A DNA stretch of 48,551 bases from Brucella haematophila (GTDB lineage Bacteria; Pseudomonadota; Alphaproteobacteria; Rhizobiales; Rhizobiaceae). How positions within the stretch are numbered: position 1 is the first letter of the stretch; each line of letters starts with the position of its first letter. The notes beneath the pieces are model-generated. The model did no database searches. It worked only from the letters and a program-made list of their open reading frames with translations, and was not told the origin of the DNA. The stretch spans positions 1 to 48,551 of the forward strand of contig NZ_VCPE01000025.1 of NCBI RefSeq assembly GCF_005938105.1. The letters run 5' to 3'. Of the stretch, positions 32,614 through 42,097 are shown in pieces. A program made the position numbers and the translations under genes.

Positions 32614-33420
32614 ATGTGCCGTTGGGCAGCCTATCTCGGACCTGAGACCTATCTGGAAGACATTATTTCGTCTCCCTGTCATTCGCTCGTGGCGCAGAGC
32701 CACGACGCGCATGAAGCCAAAACACGCACAAATGGCGACGGTTTTGGCGTTGCCTGGTATGGGCATCGCACCGAGCCGGGCCTTTATCGGGATATTCTGC
32801 CCGCATGGTCCGATCAGAATCTGGGTAGCTTGGCGCGACAAATCCGGTCGCGCCTTTTTCTTGCGCATGTGCGCGCCTCGACAGGCGGGCTGACCAGCCG
32901 TTCTAACTGTCACCCCTTCGTTTCGGGGCGCTGGAGCTTCATGCATAACGGGCAGATCGGTAGTTTCGACCGATTGCGCCGCAGGCTTGAAGCGCATTTG
33001 AGCGATCACGTCTATGCGCAGAAGCACGGCGCAACCGATTCCGAACTGATCTTTCTGCTGATGCTGGAATTCGGCCTCGACGGTGATCCGGTTCAGGCGA
33101 TGAAGCGCATGGTCGCCACGATTGTGGACGAAGCCGGGAAGGCCGATGTGCCGCCATTTCTGCGGTTGACCGCTGCCTTCTCAGACGGCAACCAGCTTTA
33201 CGCGATCCGCTATGCCACTGATGCTTTTGCGCCGACGCTTTATACCGCGACGCTTGGCGCATCGTCCGGCATTTGTGTGGTGTCGGAGCCGCTGGATGGC
33301 GAAGCCGCCAACTGGATGGCTGTACCGGCAAACAGTTTTGTCACTGTCTCCCGGCAGGGCCGCATCGCCATTGATGGCTTTGAGGGGACCATGGCGCTCG
33401 CACAGGACATAAAAGCCTAG
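32614..33420 (+). CDS. class II glutamine amidotransferase (YafJ/EgtC-like)
   Basis: A 268-residue Ntn-hydrolase. Removal of Met exposes C2 (MCRWAAYLG), the glutaminase nucleophile. RTNGDGFGVAWYG, LAHVRASTGG and CHPFVSGRWSFMHNGQI are the glutamine-binding blocks of the GATase type 4 group, whose members include YafJ and EgtC. EgtC acts in ergothioneine synthesis, but no other egt gene is near, so a generic name is safer. The target amide acceptor is unknown. The end overlaps the 3' end of mbfA by four bases on the opposite strand. Confidence 0.88.
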   Translation: MCRWAAYLGPETYLEDIISSPCHSLVAQSHDAHEAKTRTNGDGFGVAWYGHRTEPGLYRDILPAWSDQNLGSLARQIRSRLFLAHVRASTGGLTSRSNCHPFVSGRWSFMHNGQIGSFDRLRRRLEAHLSDHVYAQKHGATDSELIFLLMLEFGLDGDPVQAMKRMVATIVDEAGKADVPPFLRLTAAFSDGNQLYAIRYATDAFAPTLYTATLGASSGICVVSEPLDGEAANWMAVPANSFVTVSRQGRIAIDGFEGTMALAQDIKA

Positions 33421-34412
33421 GCGTTGCCAATCAGAATACCCGCTGCCAGAACCAATGCGCCGCCCAGCACGACTTGCAGGACCGAGCGGAAGAATGGCGT
33501 TTCCATGAAGCGGTTCTGGATGAAGGCGATGGCCCAGAGTTCGAAGAACACGATAACGACTGCCAGAGACGTAGCGGTCCAGAAATCCGTGATCAGATAG
33601 GGCAGAGCGTGGCCGAGGCCGCCGAGTGCCGTCATGATGCCGCAGGACAGGCCGCGTTTGATCGGCGATCCGCGACCCGACAGCTTGCCGTCATCGTGAA
33701 TGGCTTCCGTGAAACCCATCGAGATGCCCGCGCCAACCGAGGCTGACAGGCCGACGAGAAATGTCTGCCAGGTATCCTGCGTGGCAAAGGCGGCAGCGAA
33801 GATCGGCGCAAGGGTCGAGACCGAACCGTCCATCAGGCCTGCAAGGCCGGGCTGGACATAGGTGAGGATGAACTGCTTGCGCTCAAGCGCGCGTTCCTCG
33901 TCCTGCACGTTTTCGGGTGTCAGTTCATGTTCCAGCGATTCGGCCTTCACCTCGTGCTGTTTTTCCTGAAGCGCCAGATCGCCCAAAAGCTTGCGCGTGC
34001 CCGCATCGGTGACGCGCTTCGCCGCTTCCACATAGAAGCGGTAGGCCTGATCTTCCATTTCAGACGCCGCGTCGCGCACCTTGTCGATGCCCAGCGGACG
34101 TACCAGCCAGTCGGGCTTGCGGTCGTAATAGCCGCTGACATGCTCGCGGCGAATGAGCGGAATATGGTCGCCGAACCGCGCCCGGTGCCGCTCGATCAGC
34201 GCATCGCGGTGCCCGTGCTCTTCTTCCGCCATCTGTTCGAAAATCTTGGCCGATTGCGGGAACTCTTCGCGCAGGCCATCGGCGTAAGCAAGATAGATGC
34301 GCGCATCATCCTCTTCAGACGAGATGGCAAGCGCCAGTATTTCCTGTTCGGAAAGCGAATCGAACGGGCGGCGACCGTTGCGGAAAAATCGACTCAGCAT
34401 AATCATATCCAT
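33417..34412 (-). CDS. mbfA: MbfA membrane-bound ferritin-like iron exporter
   Basis: A 331-residue inner-membrane protein with two parts. The N-terminal erythrin/rubrerythrin domain (about 20-165) has the iron-ligand residues EEDDARIYLAYAD, EEEHGHRDAL, EMEDQAYRFYVEAA and EKQHEVKAE. The C-terminal half is a VIT1-like transporter with five hydrophobic helices, starting at GLAGLMDGSVSTLAPIFAAAFA. MbfA exports iron and protects against peroxide plus iron. A perfect Irr operator lies three bases upstream of the ATG, so Irr should repress it in low iron. Three ATG codons (34412, 34406, 34400) compete; no clear ribosome site decides. Confidence 0.93.
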   Translation of the reverse strand: MDMIMLSRFFRNGRRPFDSLSEQEILALAISSEEDDARIYLAYADGLREEFPQSAKIFEQMAEEEHGHRDALIERHRARFGDHIPLIRREHVSGYYDRKPDWLVRPLGIDKVRDAASEMEDQAYRFYVEAAKRVTDAGTRKLLGDLALQEKQHEVKAESLEHELTPENVQDEERALERKQFILTYVQPGLAGLMDGSVSTLAPIFAAAFATQDTWQTFLVGLSASVGAGISMGFTEAIHDDGKLSGRGSPIKRGLSCGIMTALGGLGHALPYLITDFWTATSLAVVIVFFELWAIAFIQNRFMETPFFRSVLQVVLGGALVLAAGILIGNA

Positions 34413-34415
34413 CAG

Positions 34416-34432
34416 TTTAGAATTATTCTAAA
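34416..34432. promoter_or_regulatory. Irr-binding site (iron control element) of mbfA
   Basis: TTTAGAATTATTCTAAA is a perfect palindrome matching the ICE consensus TTTAGAA-N3-TTCTAAA. It sits between a TTGACT -35-like box (34453-34458 on the minus strand) and the start codon, the right place for repression by Irr. Confidence 0.9.
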
Positions 34433-34561
34433 TTTATAATCAGCATGCTGAAAGTCAAGTCTTGCGATGCAGTGCTGTTTGGCGCATTACATTTCGGCTC
34501 CGGTAAAACGGGGTTTTGTAAAGCAATGACATGACGGAAAAGCCAGAAAAGAACAGGATCG

Positions 34562-35917
34562 ATGGCATCGATGAACACACACGCGCAAGGCAATAGCCCC
34601 CGTCCACTCACCGGACAGGATTTCCGCACCCTCGGCCTTTCGGCCCTTGGCGGCGCGTTGGAGTTTTATGATTTCATCATCTTCGTATTCTTTGCCAGTG
34701 TGATCGGGCATCTGTTCTTTCCACCGGACATGCCGGACTGGCTGGTCATGATCCAGACCTTCGGCATTTTCGCAGCCGGTTATCTGGTGCGCCCGGTCGG
34801 CGGCATTGTGCTGGCGCATTTCGGCGACAAGTTCGGTCGCAAGCGGGTTTTCGCTTTCTCAGTGTTTCTGATGTCGATCTCGACATTGGCCATGGCCTGC
34901 CTGCCCACCTATGCGACGCTGGGTGTCGGCGCGCCGATCCTGCTGATCGTTTTTCGCATGTTGCAGGGCGCGGCCATTGGCGGCGAGGTTCCCGGCGCCT
35001 GGACCTTTGTGGCGGAACATGTGCCTGCCAACCGGGTCGGCATGGCCTGTGGCTTCCTCTGTTCCGGCCTGACGCTCGGCATCATGATTGGCTCGCTGAT
35101 CGCAACGGCAATCAACTGGATTTTTACCCCGGAAGAACTGTCCGCCTATGCATGGCGCATTCCGTTCTTCATTGGCGGTATTTTTGGTCTGCTCGCGGTT
35201 TATCTACGGCGCTGGTTGGCGGAAACGCCGATCTTTACCGAAATGAAGAACAGCCATCTGCTCAAGGACAAGCTGCCGCTCAAGACGGTGCTGCGCGAGC
35301 ATATGCATGGTGTCATCATTTCCGTGCTTCTAACCTGGATTCTGTCAGCCGGTATCGTCGTGACCACGCTGATGACCGCGACCTTCCTGCAAAAGCTTTA
35401 CGGCTACAGCCCGTTGCAGTCGCTTGCCGCGACCAGCTTCGGCACGCTTTTCCTGATGTTCGGCACAGTGACTGCCGGGTCGATTGTCGACCGCATCGGT
35501 AGCGGGCGCTTTTTTGCGGTGGCCGGTGTGTTCTTTGGCATCGCCACCTTCGTTTTCTACAGCTTTGCCGGCACGTCGCTGCCGGTGCTGTTTGCGCTAT
35601 ATGCGGTCATGGGACTTTCCGTCGGCATGGTTGGCGCGGTGCCCTATGTCATGGTGCGCGCATTCCCGGCCCCGGTTCGGTTCTCGGGCCTGTCGTTTTC
35701 CTACAACATTTCCTATGCGGTATTCGGTGGCCTGACGCCCGTGATCGTGACGACGATGCTCGCGGTCAACCCGATGGCACACGCCTGGTATCTGGTCTTT
35801 ATCGCTGTGCTGACCAGCGGTCTCGGCCTCTATCTCATGGCGCGCAGTGATCAGGTGGAAGGGGCCATCGGCCTTGATGATCTGCCGGTTGGGACTGCTG
35901 TTCCACACAGGAGCTAA
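34562..35917 (+). CDS. MFS transporter of the metabolite:H+ symporter group
   Basis: A 451-residue inner-membrane protein with about 12 helices. FGDKFGRKRVFAFSVFLMS is the loop 2-3 motif of the major facilitator superfamily, and ALGGALEFYDFIIFVFFASVIG with IQTFGIFAAGYLVRPVGG is typical of the MHS branch (ShiA/ProP/KgtP-like). The substrate is probably an organic acid, osmolyte or similar compound; the sequence alone does not say. AGGA just before ATG 34562 supports that start; ATG 34571 is possible. It has its own terminator and stands alone. Confidence 0.88.
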   Translation: MASMNTHAQGNSPRPLTGQDFRTLGLSALGGALEFYDFIIFVFFASVIGHLFFPPDMPDWLVMIQTFGIFAAGYLVRPVGGIVLAHFGDKFGRKRVFAFSVFLMSISTLAMACLPTYATLGVGAPILLIVFRMLQGAAIGGEVPGAWTFVAEHVPANRVGMACGFLCSGLTLGIMIGSLIATAINWIFTPEELSAYAWRIPFFIGGIFGLLAVYLRRWLAETPIFTEMKNSHLLKDKLPLKTVLREHMHGVIISVLLTWILSAGIVVTTLMTATFLQKLYGYSPLQSLAATSFGTLFLMFGTVTAGSIVDRIGSGRFFAVAGVFFGIATFVFYSFAGTSLPVLFALYAVMGLSVGMVGAVPYVMVRAFPAPVRFSGLSFSYNISYAVFGGLTPVIVTTMLAVNPMAHAWYLVFIAVLTSGLGLYLMARSDQVEGAIGLDDLPVGTAVPHRS

Positions 35918-35919
35918 CA

Positions 35920-35950
35920 AAAGGGCCGCATCAGCGGCCCTTTCTTTTTT
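35920..35950. terminator. terminator between the MFS and SulP genes
   Basis: AAAGGGCCGC (35920-35929) pairs with GCGGCCCTTT (35934-35943), followed by TTTTTT on the plus strand. The sulP gene ends convergently at 35955. Confidence 0.9.
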
Positions 35951-35954
35951 ATGT

Positions 35955-37439
35955 TTAGTGCGCCGCCAGTTTGGCGGCACCCGGTTCCTTGTCGTGGACG
36001 GCGAAGCGATCCACCATATCGGCGCTGGCTTCATTAAAGCCGATCACCGACACATTGGTGCCGCTGGCGCGATATTTCAGGACAATCTTGTCCAGTGCGC
36101 CAACCGAAGTGATGTCCCACAGATGTGCATGGCTGACATCGATGGTGATCTTCTTGGCAGGCTTGGAGAAATCGAACGCGGCGATAAAATTCTGCGCCGA
36201 AGCGAAGAAAATCTGGCCCTGAACGGTATAGATGCGTTCGCTGCCGTCGCTGTTTTCGGTCTCGGTGACGCGGAACATCTTGGCGACCTTGCCCGCGAAG
36301 AACACGCCGGAAAGCAGAACGCCAACAAGCACGCCTTTCGCCAGATCATGCGTTGAAACGACGGTGACGACCGTTGCCAGCATGACGAAGGACGAGGATG
36401 GCGGGTTGCGGCGCAGATCGAGGATCGACCGCCACGAGAATGTGCCGATGGATACCATGATCATCACGGCCACCAGTGCCGCCATCGGAATGATGCGCAC
36501 GAGATCGTCGAGAACGAGAATCAGGAACAGCAGAAAGGCCCCCGCCACGAAGGTCGAAAGCCTGCCGCGTCCACCGGACGAAACATTGATCACCGATTGC
36601 CCGATCATCGCGCAGCCGCCCATGCCGCCAATCAGCGCCGAGGCGATATTGCTCGTGCCCTGACCGATACATTCCTGGCTCTTATTGCTGGTCGTGTCGG
36701 TCATGTCGTCGACAATCTGGGCGGTCATCAGCGATTCGAGCAGTCCGACCGCTGCGAGCGTGATCGAATAGGGCAGAATGATCTGCAAGGTTTCGAGTGT
36801 CAGCGGCACTTGTGGCAGGGCGAAAACCGGCAATGCGGATGGCAATTCACCGAGATCGCCCACGGTGCGAAGATCCATCCCGCTCCACCAGGCCAGTGCG
36901 GTGAGAACGGCAATGGCAACCAGCGGGGAGGGGATCGCCTTGGTCAGGCGCGGGAACAGATAGATGATGGCAAGGCCACCCGCGATCATCCAATAGGTCT
37001 GGACCGGCACGTGGATCAGTTCCGGCAACTGCGCCATGAAAATGAGGATCGCCAGCGCATTGACGAAGCCGGTGATGACCGACCGCGACACGAAGCGCAT
37101 CAGGCGTCCGAGTTTCAGGAAACCTGCAAGGATTTGCAGGAAGCCCATCAGAATGGTGGCGGCAAAGAGATATTGCAGCCCGTGTTCCTTGACGAGTGAG
37201 ACCATCACCACGGCGGTTGCAGCCGTGGCGGCTGAAATCATGCCGGGGCGTCCGCCGGTAAAGGCGGAAACGCAGGCAATGGCGAAGGAAGCGAAAAGGC
37301 CGATCTTCGGATCGACCCCGGCGATGACCGAAAAGCCGATGGCTTCCGGAATAAGGGCAAGTGCTACGACGATGCCGGAAAGAATATCGCCGCGAATATT
37401 GGAGAACCACTCGCGGCGGTAGGCAGCAAGACGTGTCAT
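35955..37439 (-). CDS. SulP-family anion transporter
   Basis: A 494-residue inner-membrane transporter. The N-terminal SulP signature region [34 protein letters not shown] is followed by about 11-14 helices ([20 protein letters not shown]). The C terminus from about 395 is a STAS domain ([47 protein letters not shown]). SulP proteins carry sulfate, bicarbonate or dicarboxylates; substrate not decidable here. ATG 37439 with GGAAAA six bases upstream is the best start; the frame runs back to 37565. Confidence 0.9.
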   Translation of the reverse strand: MTRLAAYRREWFSNIRGDILSGIVVALALIPEAIGFSVIAGVDPKIGLFASFAIACVSAFTGGRPGMISAATAATAVVMVSLVKEHGLQYLFAATILMGFLQILAGFLKLGRLMRFVSRSVITGFVNALAILIFMAQLPELIHVPVQTYWMIAGGLAIIYLFPRLTKAIPSPLVAIAVLTALAWWSGMDLRTVGDLGELPSALPVFALPQVPLTLETLQIILPYSITLAAVGLLESLMTAQIVDDMTDTTSNKSQECIGQGTSNIASALIGGMGGCAMIGQSVINVSSGGRGRLSTFVAGAFLLFLILVLDDLVRIIPMAALVAVMIMVSIGTFSWRSILDLRRNPPSSSFVMLATVVTVVSTHDLAKGVLVGVLLSGVFFAGKVAKMFRVTETENSDGSERIYTVQGQIFFASAQNFIAAFDFSKPAKKITIDVSHAHLWDITSVGALDKIVLKYRASGTNVSVIGFNEASADMVDRFAVHDKEPGAAKLAAH

Positions 37440-37589
37440 TGAATTTTCCGCAAATAGAAGACGGGCGTTGAGAGCCGTCCGATTCAACATGGCCGATTGT
37501 AAAAATGGGGATGTTGTTGCGTTGTCTGGCGGATAGGCGGCCAGAAGAGCCACCCGGGCTTTCACCGGGTCCTTGCGAATGCGCTTGTA

Positions 37590-37629
37590 TAAACAAAAAG
37601 AACGCAGCAGGGCAATAACCCGCTGCGTT
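37590..37629 (-). terminator. terminator of the XRE-GNAT-GNAT operon
   Basis: AACGCAGC (37601-37608) pairs with GCTGCGTT (37622-37629); on the minus strand a T-rich CTTTTTGTTTAT follows. Confidence 0.85.
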
Positions 37630-37653
37630 TTCTATTGTTCTATATTGAATAGA

Positions 37654-38148
37654 TCAGAGAATCTTCTGCATGAAGGTCAGATCGAGCCAGCGGCCGAATT
37701 TCTGGCCGACCTGTTTCAAGGTACCGCAATCCTCAAAACCCTGCGATCTGTGCAGCGCGATGGACGCCGCATTGCCCGCTTCAATGCCAGCCACCAGCAC
37801 ATGCACCTTGCGGCGGCGCGCTTCTTCCACCAGCTCGGCCAGCAAGGCGCGACCAATGCCGCCGCCCCGCGCATCGCTTGCTACATAAACCGACAGTTCG
37901 GACGAATGGCGGAAGCCTTCAAAGGGCCGGAAAGGACCATAGCTGGCATAGCCGACGACTTTGCCGTCGCGCTCGGCCACCAGCACCGGGAACCCGTCGC
38001 GATTGCGGCCTTCGAGCCATAGGCGCCGATTTTCCAGATCGACCAGTGTTTCATTCCAGATGGCGAGCGTGTTTTCGACCGCATCATTATAGATGGCGAG
38101 GAGCGTCGGGAGGTCGGCTGCCGTCGCATGGCGGATGGAGAGGGTCAT
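37654..38148 (-). CDS. GNAT acetyltransferase, phosphinothricin/methionine-sulfone type
   Basis: A 164-residue N-acetyltransferase of the Pat/MnaT branch. IRHATAADLPTLLAIYNDAVENTLAIWNET is the hallmark start of this group, and YVASDARGGGIGRALLAELVEEAR contains the acetyl-CoA loop (R-G-G-G-I-G). Members acetylate methionine sulfone, methionine sulfoximine or phosphinothricin; the real substrate here is not known. It starts one base after the stop of the second GNAT gene, so translation is coupled. Start 38148 has AAGGCA upstream. Confidence 0.88.
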   Translation of the reverse strand: MTLSIRHATAADLPTLLAIYNDAVENTLAIWNETLVDLENRRLWLEGRNRDGFPVLVAERDGKVVGYASYGPFRPFEGFRHSSELSVYVASDARGGGIGRALLAELVEEARRRKVHVLVAGIEAGNAASIALHRSQGFEDCGTLKQVGQKFGRWLDLTFMQKIL

Positions 38149-38149
38149 T

Positions 38150-38659
38150 TCAGATGCCTTTGTAAAAGATCGTGGTGGCGCAGGGGCTACCATCGGGGAA
38201 AAGCGCGTAATTCGGAATGATGCCGACAGGCTGCCAGTCAAGATGCGTATAGATCGCTTCGGCGGGGCTGCCGGTGACTGTGTCGAGGCAGATGAGTGTT
38301 TTGCCTCGGCTGCGAGCTTGCAGTTCTGCCTGTTCCAGCAGTTTGCGCGCAAGGCCGAGGCCGCGCGCCTTGCGGTGGACGAGCAGCTTTTTCAGGTCAG
38401 CGCGGTGCGGCTGATTGGGCATTTGGGAGAGACCAAGCTGAACCGTGCCGACGATCTCGCCTTCATGTTCAGCAACGATGAGCAGCGTATCGCCGTTCTC
38501 GGCTTCGCGGGCGATACGGGTCCAGTACGGCGTAAAATCCTGCGGCTCGCACGGGGCCATGAATCCGACCGATGCGCCACCCATGACGCAATCCGCCAGG
38601 ATTTCGGCGAGCGCGGGGATGGCTCGTTTCGCTTCTTCCGCATTGAGAACGTGAATCAT
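38150..38659 (-). CDS. GNAT-family N-acetyltransferase
   Basis: A 169-residue acetyltransferase. ADLKKLLVHRKARGLGLARKLLEQAELQARSRGKTLICLDT shows the beta-4/alpha-3 acetyl-CoA loop in the form RGLGLA. The N-terminal half (EEAKRAIPALAEILADCVMGGASVGFM) resembles a stand-alone GNAT common in proteobacteria. Substrate unknown. It is the middle gene of a three-gene set: an XRE-cupin regulator ends eleven bases upstream and the Pat-like enzyme follows at once. Confidence 0.86.
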   Translation of the reverse strand: MIHVLNAEEAKRAIPALAEILADCVMGGASVGFMAPCEPQDFTPYWTRIAREAENGDTLLIVAEHEGEIVGTVQLGLSQMPNQPHRADLKKLLVHRKARGLGLARKLLEQAELQARSRGKTLICLDTVTGSPAEAIYTHLDWQPVGIIPNYALFPDGSPCATTIFYKGI

Positions 38660-38670
38660 TGGTCGGTCTT

Positions 38671-39252
38671 TCAGAGGCTGCCGCGGCGTTCGAGCACGAT
38701 GGCGTAGCGCGCAAGGGTCGAGCCTGGATTGTGAAAGGTGATACCAGCCATGATCGGCATATAAAGGCAGTCGCCGGGCTTGAGGCTGTAATGCGTGTCG
38801 CCAACGGTCATTTCCATCTCACCGGCAAAGAGCCACATATGCTGCGTGATGCCAGCATTGGCGGTCTGCGGCGCGAAAGTGACCTTGCCGCCAGCTGGAA
38901 ACTCGACCTCGATCATGTCGACATTCGAGCCGGTGCCGGGTGGAGAAACCGACCGGCGCACATAGCCGGTGTCGGGATCGCGCCAGACGGGCTGGCGATC
39001 ATGGGGAAGGTGGGGCGAGGGCGGAGCTTCCGCATCGCCGAAAAAGGCCGAAAGCGAAGTGCCAAGGGCGGCGCAAATGCGCGCCAGAAGCTGGGCCGTC
39101 GGGCTTGTCTCGCCACGCTCGATCCGCGAGATCATGGCCCGGCTCACACCGGAAGCATCGCCCAGCGCATCCAGCGTCATGCCTTGCGCCAGACGCAGGC
39201 GGCGCAGGTTCTCGCCAATGGCATTGTCGAGTTGTTCGATTGCATTTTCCAT
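38671..39252 (-). CDS. XRE-family regulator with cupin domain
   Basis: A 193-residue regulator. The lambda-type helix-turn-helix (IGENLRRLRLAQGMTLDALGDASGVSRAMISRIERGETSPTAQLLARI) occupies residues 10-60. A cupin of the PuuR/SutR kind follows (HMWLFAGEMEMTVGDTHYSLKPGDCLYMPIMAGITFHNPG). Regulators of this design often sense a metabolite and control the genes beside them, here the two acetyltransferases. The start ATG 39252 lacks a ribosome site. An inverted repeat ATAATA-TC-TATTAT at 39263-39276 lies just upstream and may be its own operator. Confidence 0.88.
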   Translation of the reverse strand: MENAIEQLDNAIGENLRRLRLAQGMTLDALGDASGVSRAMISRIERGETSPTAQLLARICAALGTSLSAFFGDAEAPPSPHLPHDRQPVWRDPDTGYVRRSVSPPGTGSNVDMIEVEFPAGGKVTFAPQTANAGITQHMWLFAGEMEMTVGDTHYSLKPGDCLYMPIMAGITFHNPGSTLARYAIVLERRGSL

Positions 39253-39262
39253 TATGTTAGAA

Positions 39263-39276
39263 ATAATATCTATTAT
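39263..39276. promoter_or_regulatory. inverted repeat upstream of the XRE-cupin gene
   Basis: ATAATA and TATTAT separated by TC, eleven bases before the start codon at 39252. In AT-rich sequence such pairs arise easily, so it is a weak operator candidate. Confidence 0.35.
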
Positions 39277-39406
39277 AATGGAGTCAAGCGATTTCGGATA
39301 CATTGAGCTGCAACTGCTACGAATGGCAGTTTAATTTAATATATTTTTAATATATTGTTTCTTTATCAGAAAAATTACTTTTAATAATAAATATAAGGAT
39401 ATAGAT

Positions 39407-39721
39407 ATGAGTCTACGTAGAAATATAGATGTCTATAAAGGCAATGATTTCATTTCAGGATCTAAGTATAGTGTAATTATTTCTTCACTTGAGTATCACG
39501 GCGTGGCACCGGAGGGCGGCGACAAGGGAATTTACGTTGCATACAGAAGTGGCGGAGGTGCATTTAGATTATTCATTTCAAATGATGATTTTGCAATGCA
39601 GATCAAGCTAAATACTGTAATTTCAATTTTCAGCGGCTCAAAAGAAGAGACTCCGTTTGTTGTGTTTTTCCTGAACTATAAATCAGATTCAGAATCAGCA
39701 CTTATCGACTTGTGGTATTAG
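39407..39721 (+). CDS. AT-rich orphan protein of unknown function
   Basis: A 104-residue protein with no motif that I know. The sequence (MSLRRNIDVYKGNDFIS ... YVAYRSGGGAFRLFISNDDFAMQ ... VVFFLNYKSDSESALIDLWY) looks globular, mostly beta, soluble, without signal or membrane segment. AAGGA precedes the ATG by nine bases. The surrounding DNA is strikingly AT-rich (13 of 60 bases are G or C in 39361-39420) and codons such as AGA, ATA and TTA are frequent, unlike any neighbour. It has its own perfect terminator. This suggests recent acquisition, for example a cargo or immunity-type gene; that is inference only. Confidence 0.65.
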   Translation: MSLRRNIDVYKGNDFISGSKYSVIISSLEYHGVAPEGGDKGIYVAYRSGGGAFRLFISNDDFAMQIKLNTVISIFSGSKEETPFVVFFLNYKSDSESALIDLWY

Positions 39722-39734
39722 GCGTCCTCTCATG

Positions 39735-39775
39735 AAACATACCTTTCACAGTTTCAGAATGTGAAAGGTATGTTT
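39735..39775. terminator. strong bidirectional terminator between orphan gene and glcB
   Basis: A 16-base-pair perfect stem (39735-39750 with 39760-39775) around a nine-base loop, with T-rich ends. Confidence 0.88.
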
Positions 39776-39790
39776 TCAAGAATATTAGAA

Positions 39791-41962
39791 TCAGCCCTGC
39801 GCCTTCAGCTCCAAACGGCGGCGATGCAGGACCGGCTCGGTATAACCGTTCGGCTGTTCGCGACCCTTAAAGACGAGGTCGCAGGCAGCCTGAAAGGCAA
39901 TGGACATGTCGAAGTTGGCAGCCATCGGGCGATAGAGCGCATCGCCTTCATTCTGCTTGTCGACGACAGCGGCCATGCGCTTCATGGTTTCCATGACCTG
40001 CGCTTCCGTGACAACGCCATGGTAGAGCCAGTTGGCGAGGTGCTGGGCGGAAATACGCAGCGTCGCACGGTCTTCCATCAGGCCGACATTGTTAATGTCC
40101 GGCACCTTCGAGCAGCCGACGCCCTGATCAACCCAGCGCACGACATAGCCCAGAATGCCCTGTGCGTTGTTGTCGATTTCCTTCTGGATGTCTTCCGGCG
40201 TCCAGTTCGGACGGCTGGCGACCGGCACCGACAGAATATCGTCGAGCTTGGCGCGCGGGCGGCTCTTCAGCTTTGCCTGAACGGCGGCAACGTCCACCTG
40301 ATGATAGTGGGTGGCGTGCAGCGTGGCGGCGGTTGGCGACGGCACCCAGGCGGTGTTTGCACCAGCCTTCGGATGGGCGATCTTCTGTTCCAGCATTGCC
40401 GCCATCAGGTCAGGCATGGCCCACATGCCCTTGCCGATCTGCGCGTGGCCGGAAAGGCCGCATTCGAGACCGATATCGACATTCCACTGCTCATAAGCCC
40501 CGATCCAAGCGGCCTGCTTCATGTCGCCCTTGCGGATCATCGGGCCAGCTTCCATCGAGGTATGGATCTCGTCGCCGGTGCGGTCGAGGAAGCCGGTATT
40601 GATGAACACAACGCGATCCTTGGCGGCGCGAATGGCTTCCTTGAGATTGATGGTCGTGCGGCGTTCCTCGTCCATCACGCCCATCTTGAGCGTGTTGGGC
40701 TGCATGCCGAGCAGTTCTTCGGTCCGGGTGAAGATTTCATTGGCGAAAGCCACTTCTTCCGGGCCGTGCATCTTCGGCTTCACGATATAGACCGAACCTT
40801 CGCGCGAATTCATGTGACGGCCATTGGGGCCGATATCGTGCAGGGCGATCAGGCTGGTGAAGGCTGCATCCATGATGCCTTCCGGCACTTCATTGCCCTC
40901 AGTGTCGAGAATGGCCGGATTGGTCATGAGGTGGCCGACATTGCGAACCAGCATCAGCGAGCGGCCCTTGAGCGTCAGGCCGGAGCCGTCGGCACCGTGA
41001 TAGCTGCGGTCGCCATTGAGGCGGCGCGTCATCTGCTTGCCGTTCTTTTCGAACGTGTCTTCCAGCTTGCCGTTCATCAGGCCGAGCCAGTTGCGATAGA
41101 CCGCAACCTTGTCTTCGGCATCGACGGCGGCAATCGAATCTTCGCAATCCTGAATCGTGCTGATGGCCGATTCCAGAACCATATCGGCAATATGCGCCGG
41201 ATCGGTCTTGCCAATCGGATGATCGGCATTGACGACGATATCGACATGCATGTTGTTCTTGGCTAGCAGCACATTGGTCGGGTTGGCGGCATCGCCATTA
41301 TAGCCCTTGAACTGGCTTGGGTCTTTGAGAGCCGTGGCGGAGCCATCGGTGCGCTTGATGTCGAGCTTGCCATCCTTGATGGAAAGGCCAGCAACTTCGG
41401 CCCATTTGCCGGAGGCAAGCGGAGCACTTTCATCGAGGAAATTCTTCGCCCAGGCGATAACCTTTTCGCCGCGCTTCGGATTGTAGCCCTTGCCCTTTTC
41501 CGCGCCATCGGCATCGGAAATCGCATCGGTGCCGTAAAGCGCATCATAAAGCGAACCCCAACGTGCATTGGCGGCGTTGAGCGCATAGCGTGCGTTCATG
41601 ACCGGCACGACGAGCTGCGGACCGGCAATATGGGTGATTTCCGGATCGACATTGGCGGTCGAAACGGAGAACTCCCCGCCTTCCGGCAGGAGGTAACCAA
41701 TATCTTTCAGGAACTGCTGGTAATCCGCCTGGCTATAACCCTTGTCGCGGTTTTCCTTGTACCAGCTGTCGATCTTCGCCTGCATGTCGTCGCGCTTTTT
41801 CAGAAGCGCCCGGTTCTTCGGGGCAAGATCGCGAACGATGGCGGCAAAGCCTTTCCAGAACGTGTCCGGATCTACACCGGTGCCGGGGGCGGCCTCCTTC
41901 GCCAGAAACTCCACGAGTTCCGGGGCAACACGCAAACCTTCGATTTCGACGTAATTGCTCAT
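39791..41962 (-). CDS. glcB: malate synthase G
   Basis: A 723-residue cytosolic enzyme that condenses glyoxylate with acetyl-CoA to malate (glyoxylate shunt and glycolate use). The length and the N-terminal [25 protein letters not shown] are those of isoform G. Blocks such as [59 protein letters not shown] and [34 protein letters not shown] are typical of the family active site. AAGGAGGCC is eight bases upstream of the ATG at 41962. No glc partner gene lies beside it. Confidence 0.97.
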   Translation of the reverse strand: MSNYVEIEGLRVAPELVEFLAKEAAPGTGVDPDTFWKGFAAIVRDLAPKNRALLKKRDDMQAKIDSWYKENRDKGYSQADYQQFLKDIGYLLPEGGEFSVSTANVDPEITHIAGPQLVVPVMNARYALNAANARWGSLYDALYGTDAISDADGAEKGKGYNPKRGEKVIAWAKNFLDESAPLASGKWAEVAGLSIKDGKLDIKRTDGSATALKDPSQFKGYNGDAANPTNVLLAKNNMHVDIVVNADHPIGKTDPAHIADMVLESAISTIQDCEDSIAAVDAEDKVAVYRNWLGLMNGKLEDTFEKNGKQMTRRLNGDRSYHGADGSGLTLKGRSLMLVRNVGHLMTNPAILDTEGNEVPEGIMDAAFTSLIALHDIGPNGRHMNSREGSVYIVKPKMHGPEEVAFANEIFTRTEELLGMQPNTLKMGVMDEERRTTINLKEAIRAAKDRVVFINTGFLDRTGDEIHTSMEAGPMIRKGDMKQAAWIGAYEQWNVDIGLECGLSGHAQIGKGMWAMPDLMAAMLEQKIAHPKAGANTAWVPSPTAATLHATHYHQVDVAAVQAKLKSRPRAKLDDILSVPVASRPNWTPEDIQKEIDNNAQGILGYVVRWVDQGVGCSKVPDINNVGLMEDRATLRISAQHLANWLYHGVVTEAQVMETMKRMAAVVDKQNEGDALYRPMAANFDMSIAFQAACDLVFKGREQPNGYTEPVLHRRRLELKAQG

Positions 41963-42097
41963 GGCTTGGCCTCCTTCAGAATAAACACAACTATCGCCAG
42001 CGCTTTTACCGCCAGCTATCCTGTTGCCTTTGAACCGCTTTGGCGCGCTTTCGTCAATCGGTGCGCGGGCACATCATTTGTGACGCTGGGGCGAAAA

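Noticed and set aside
39761-41266. Long plus-strand frame opposite glcB
   Set aside because: Composition is that of a mirror of the malate synthase gene; no domain visible.
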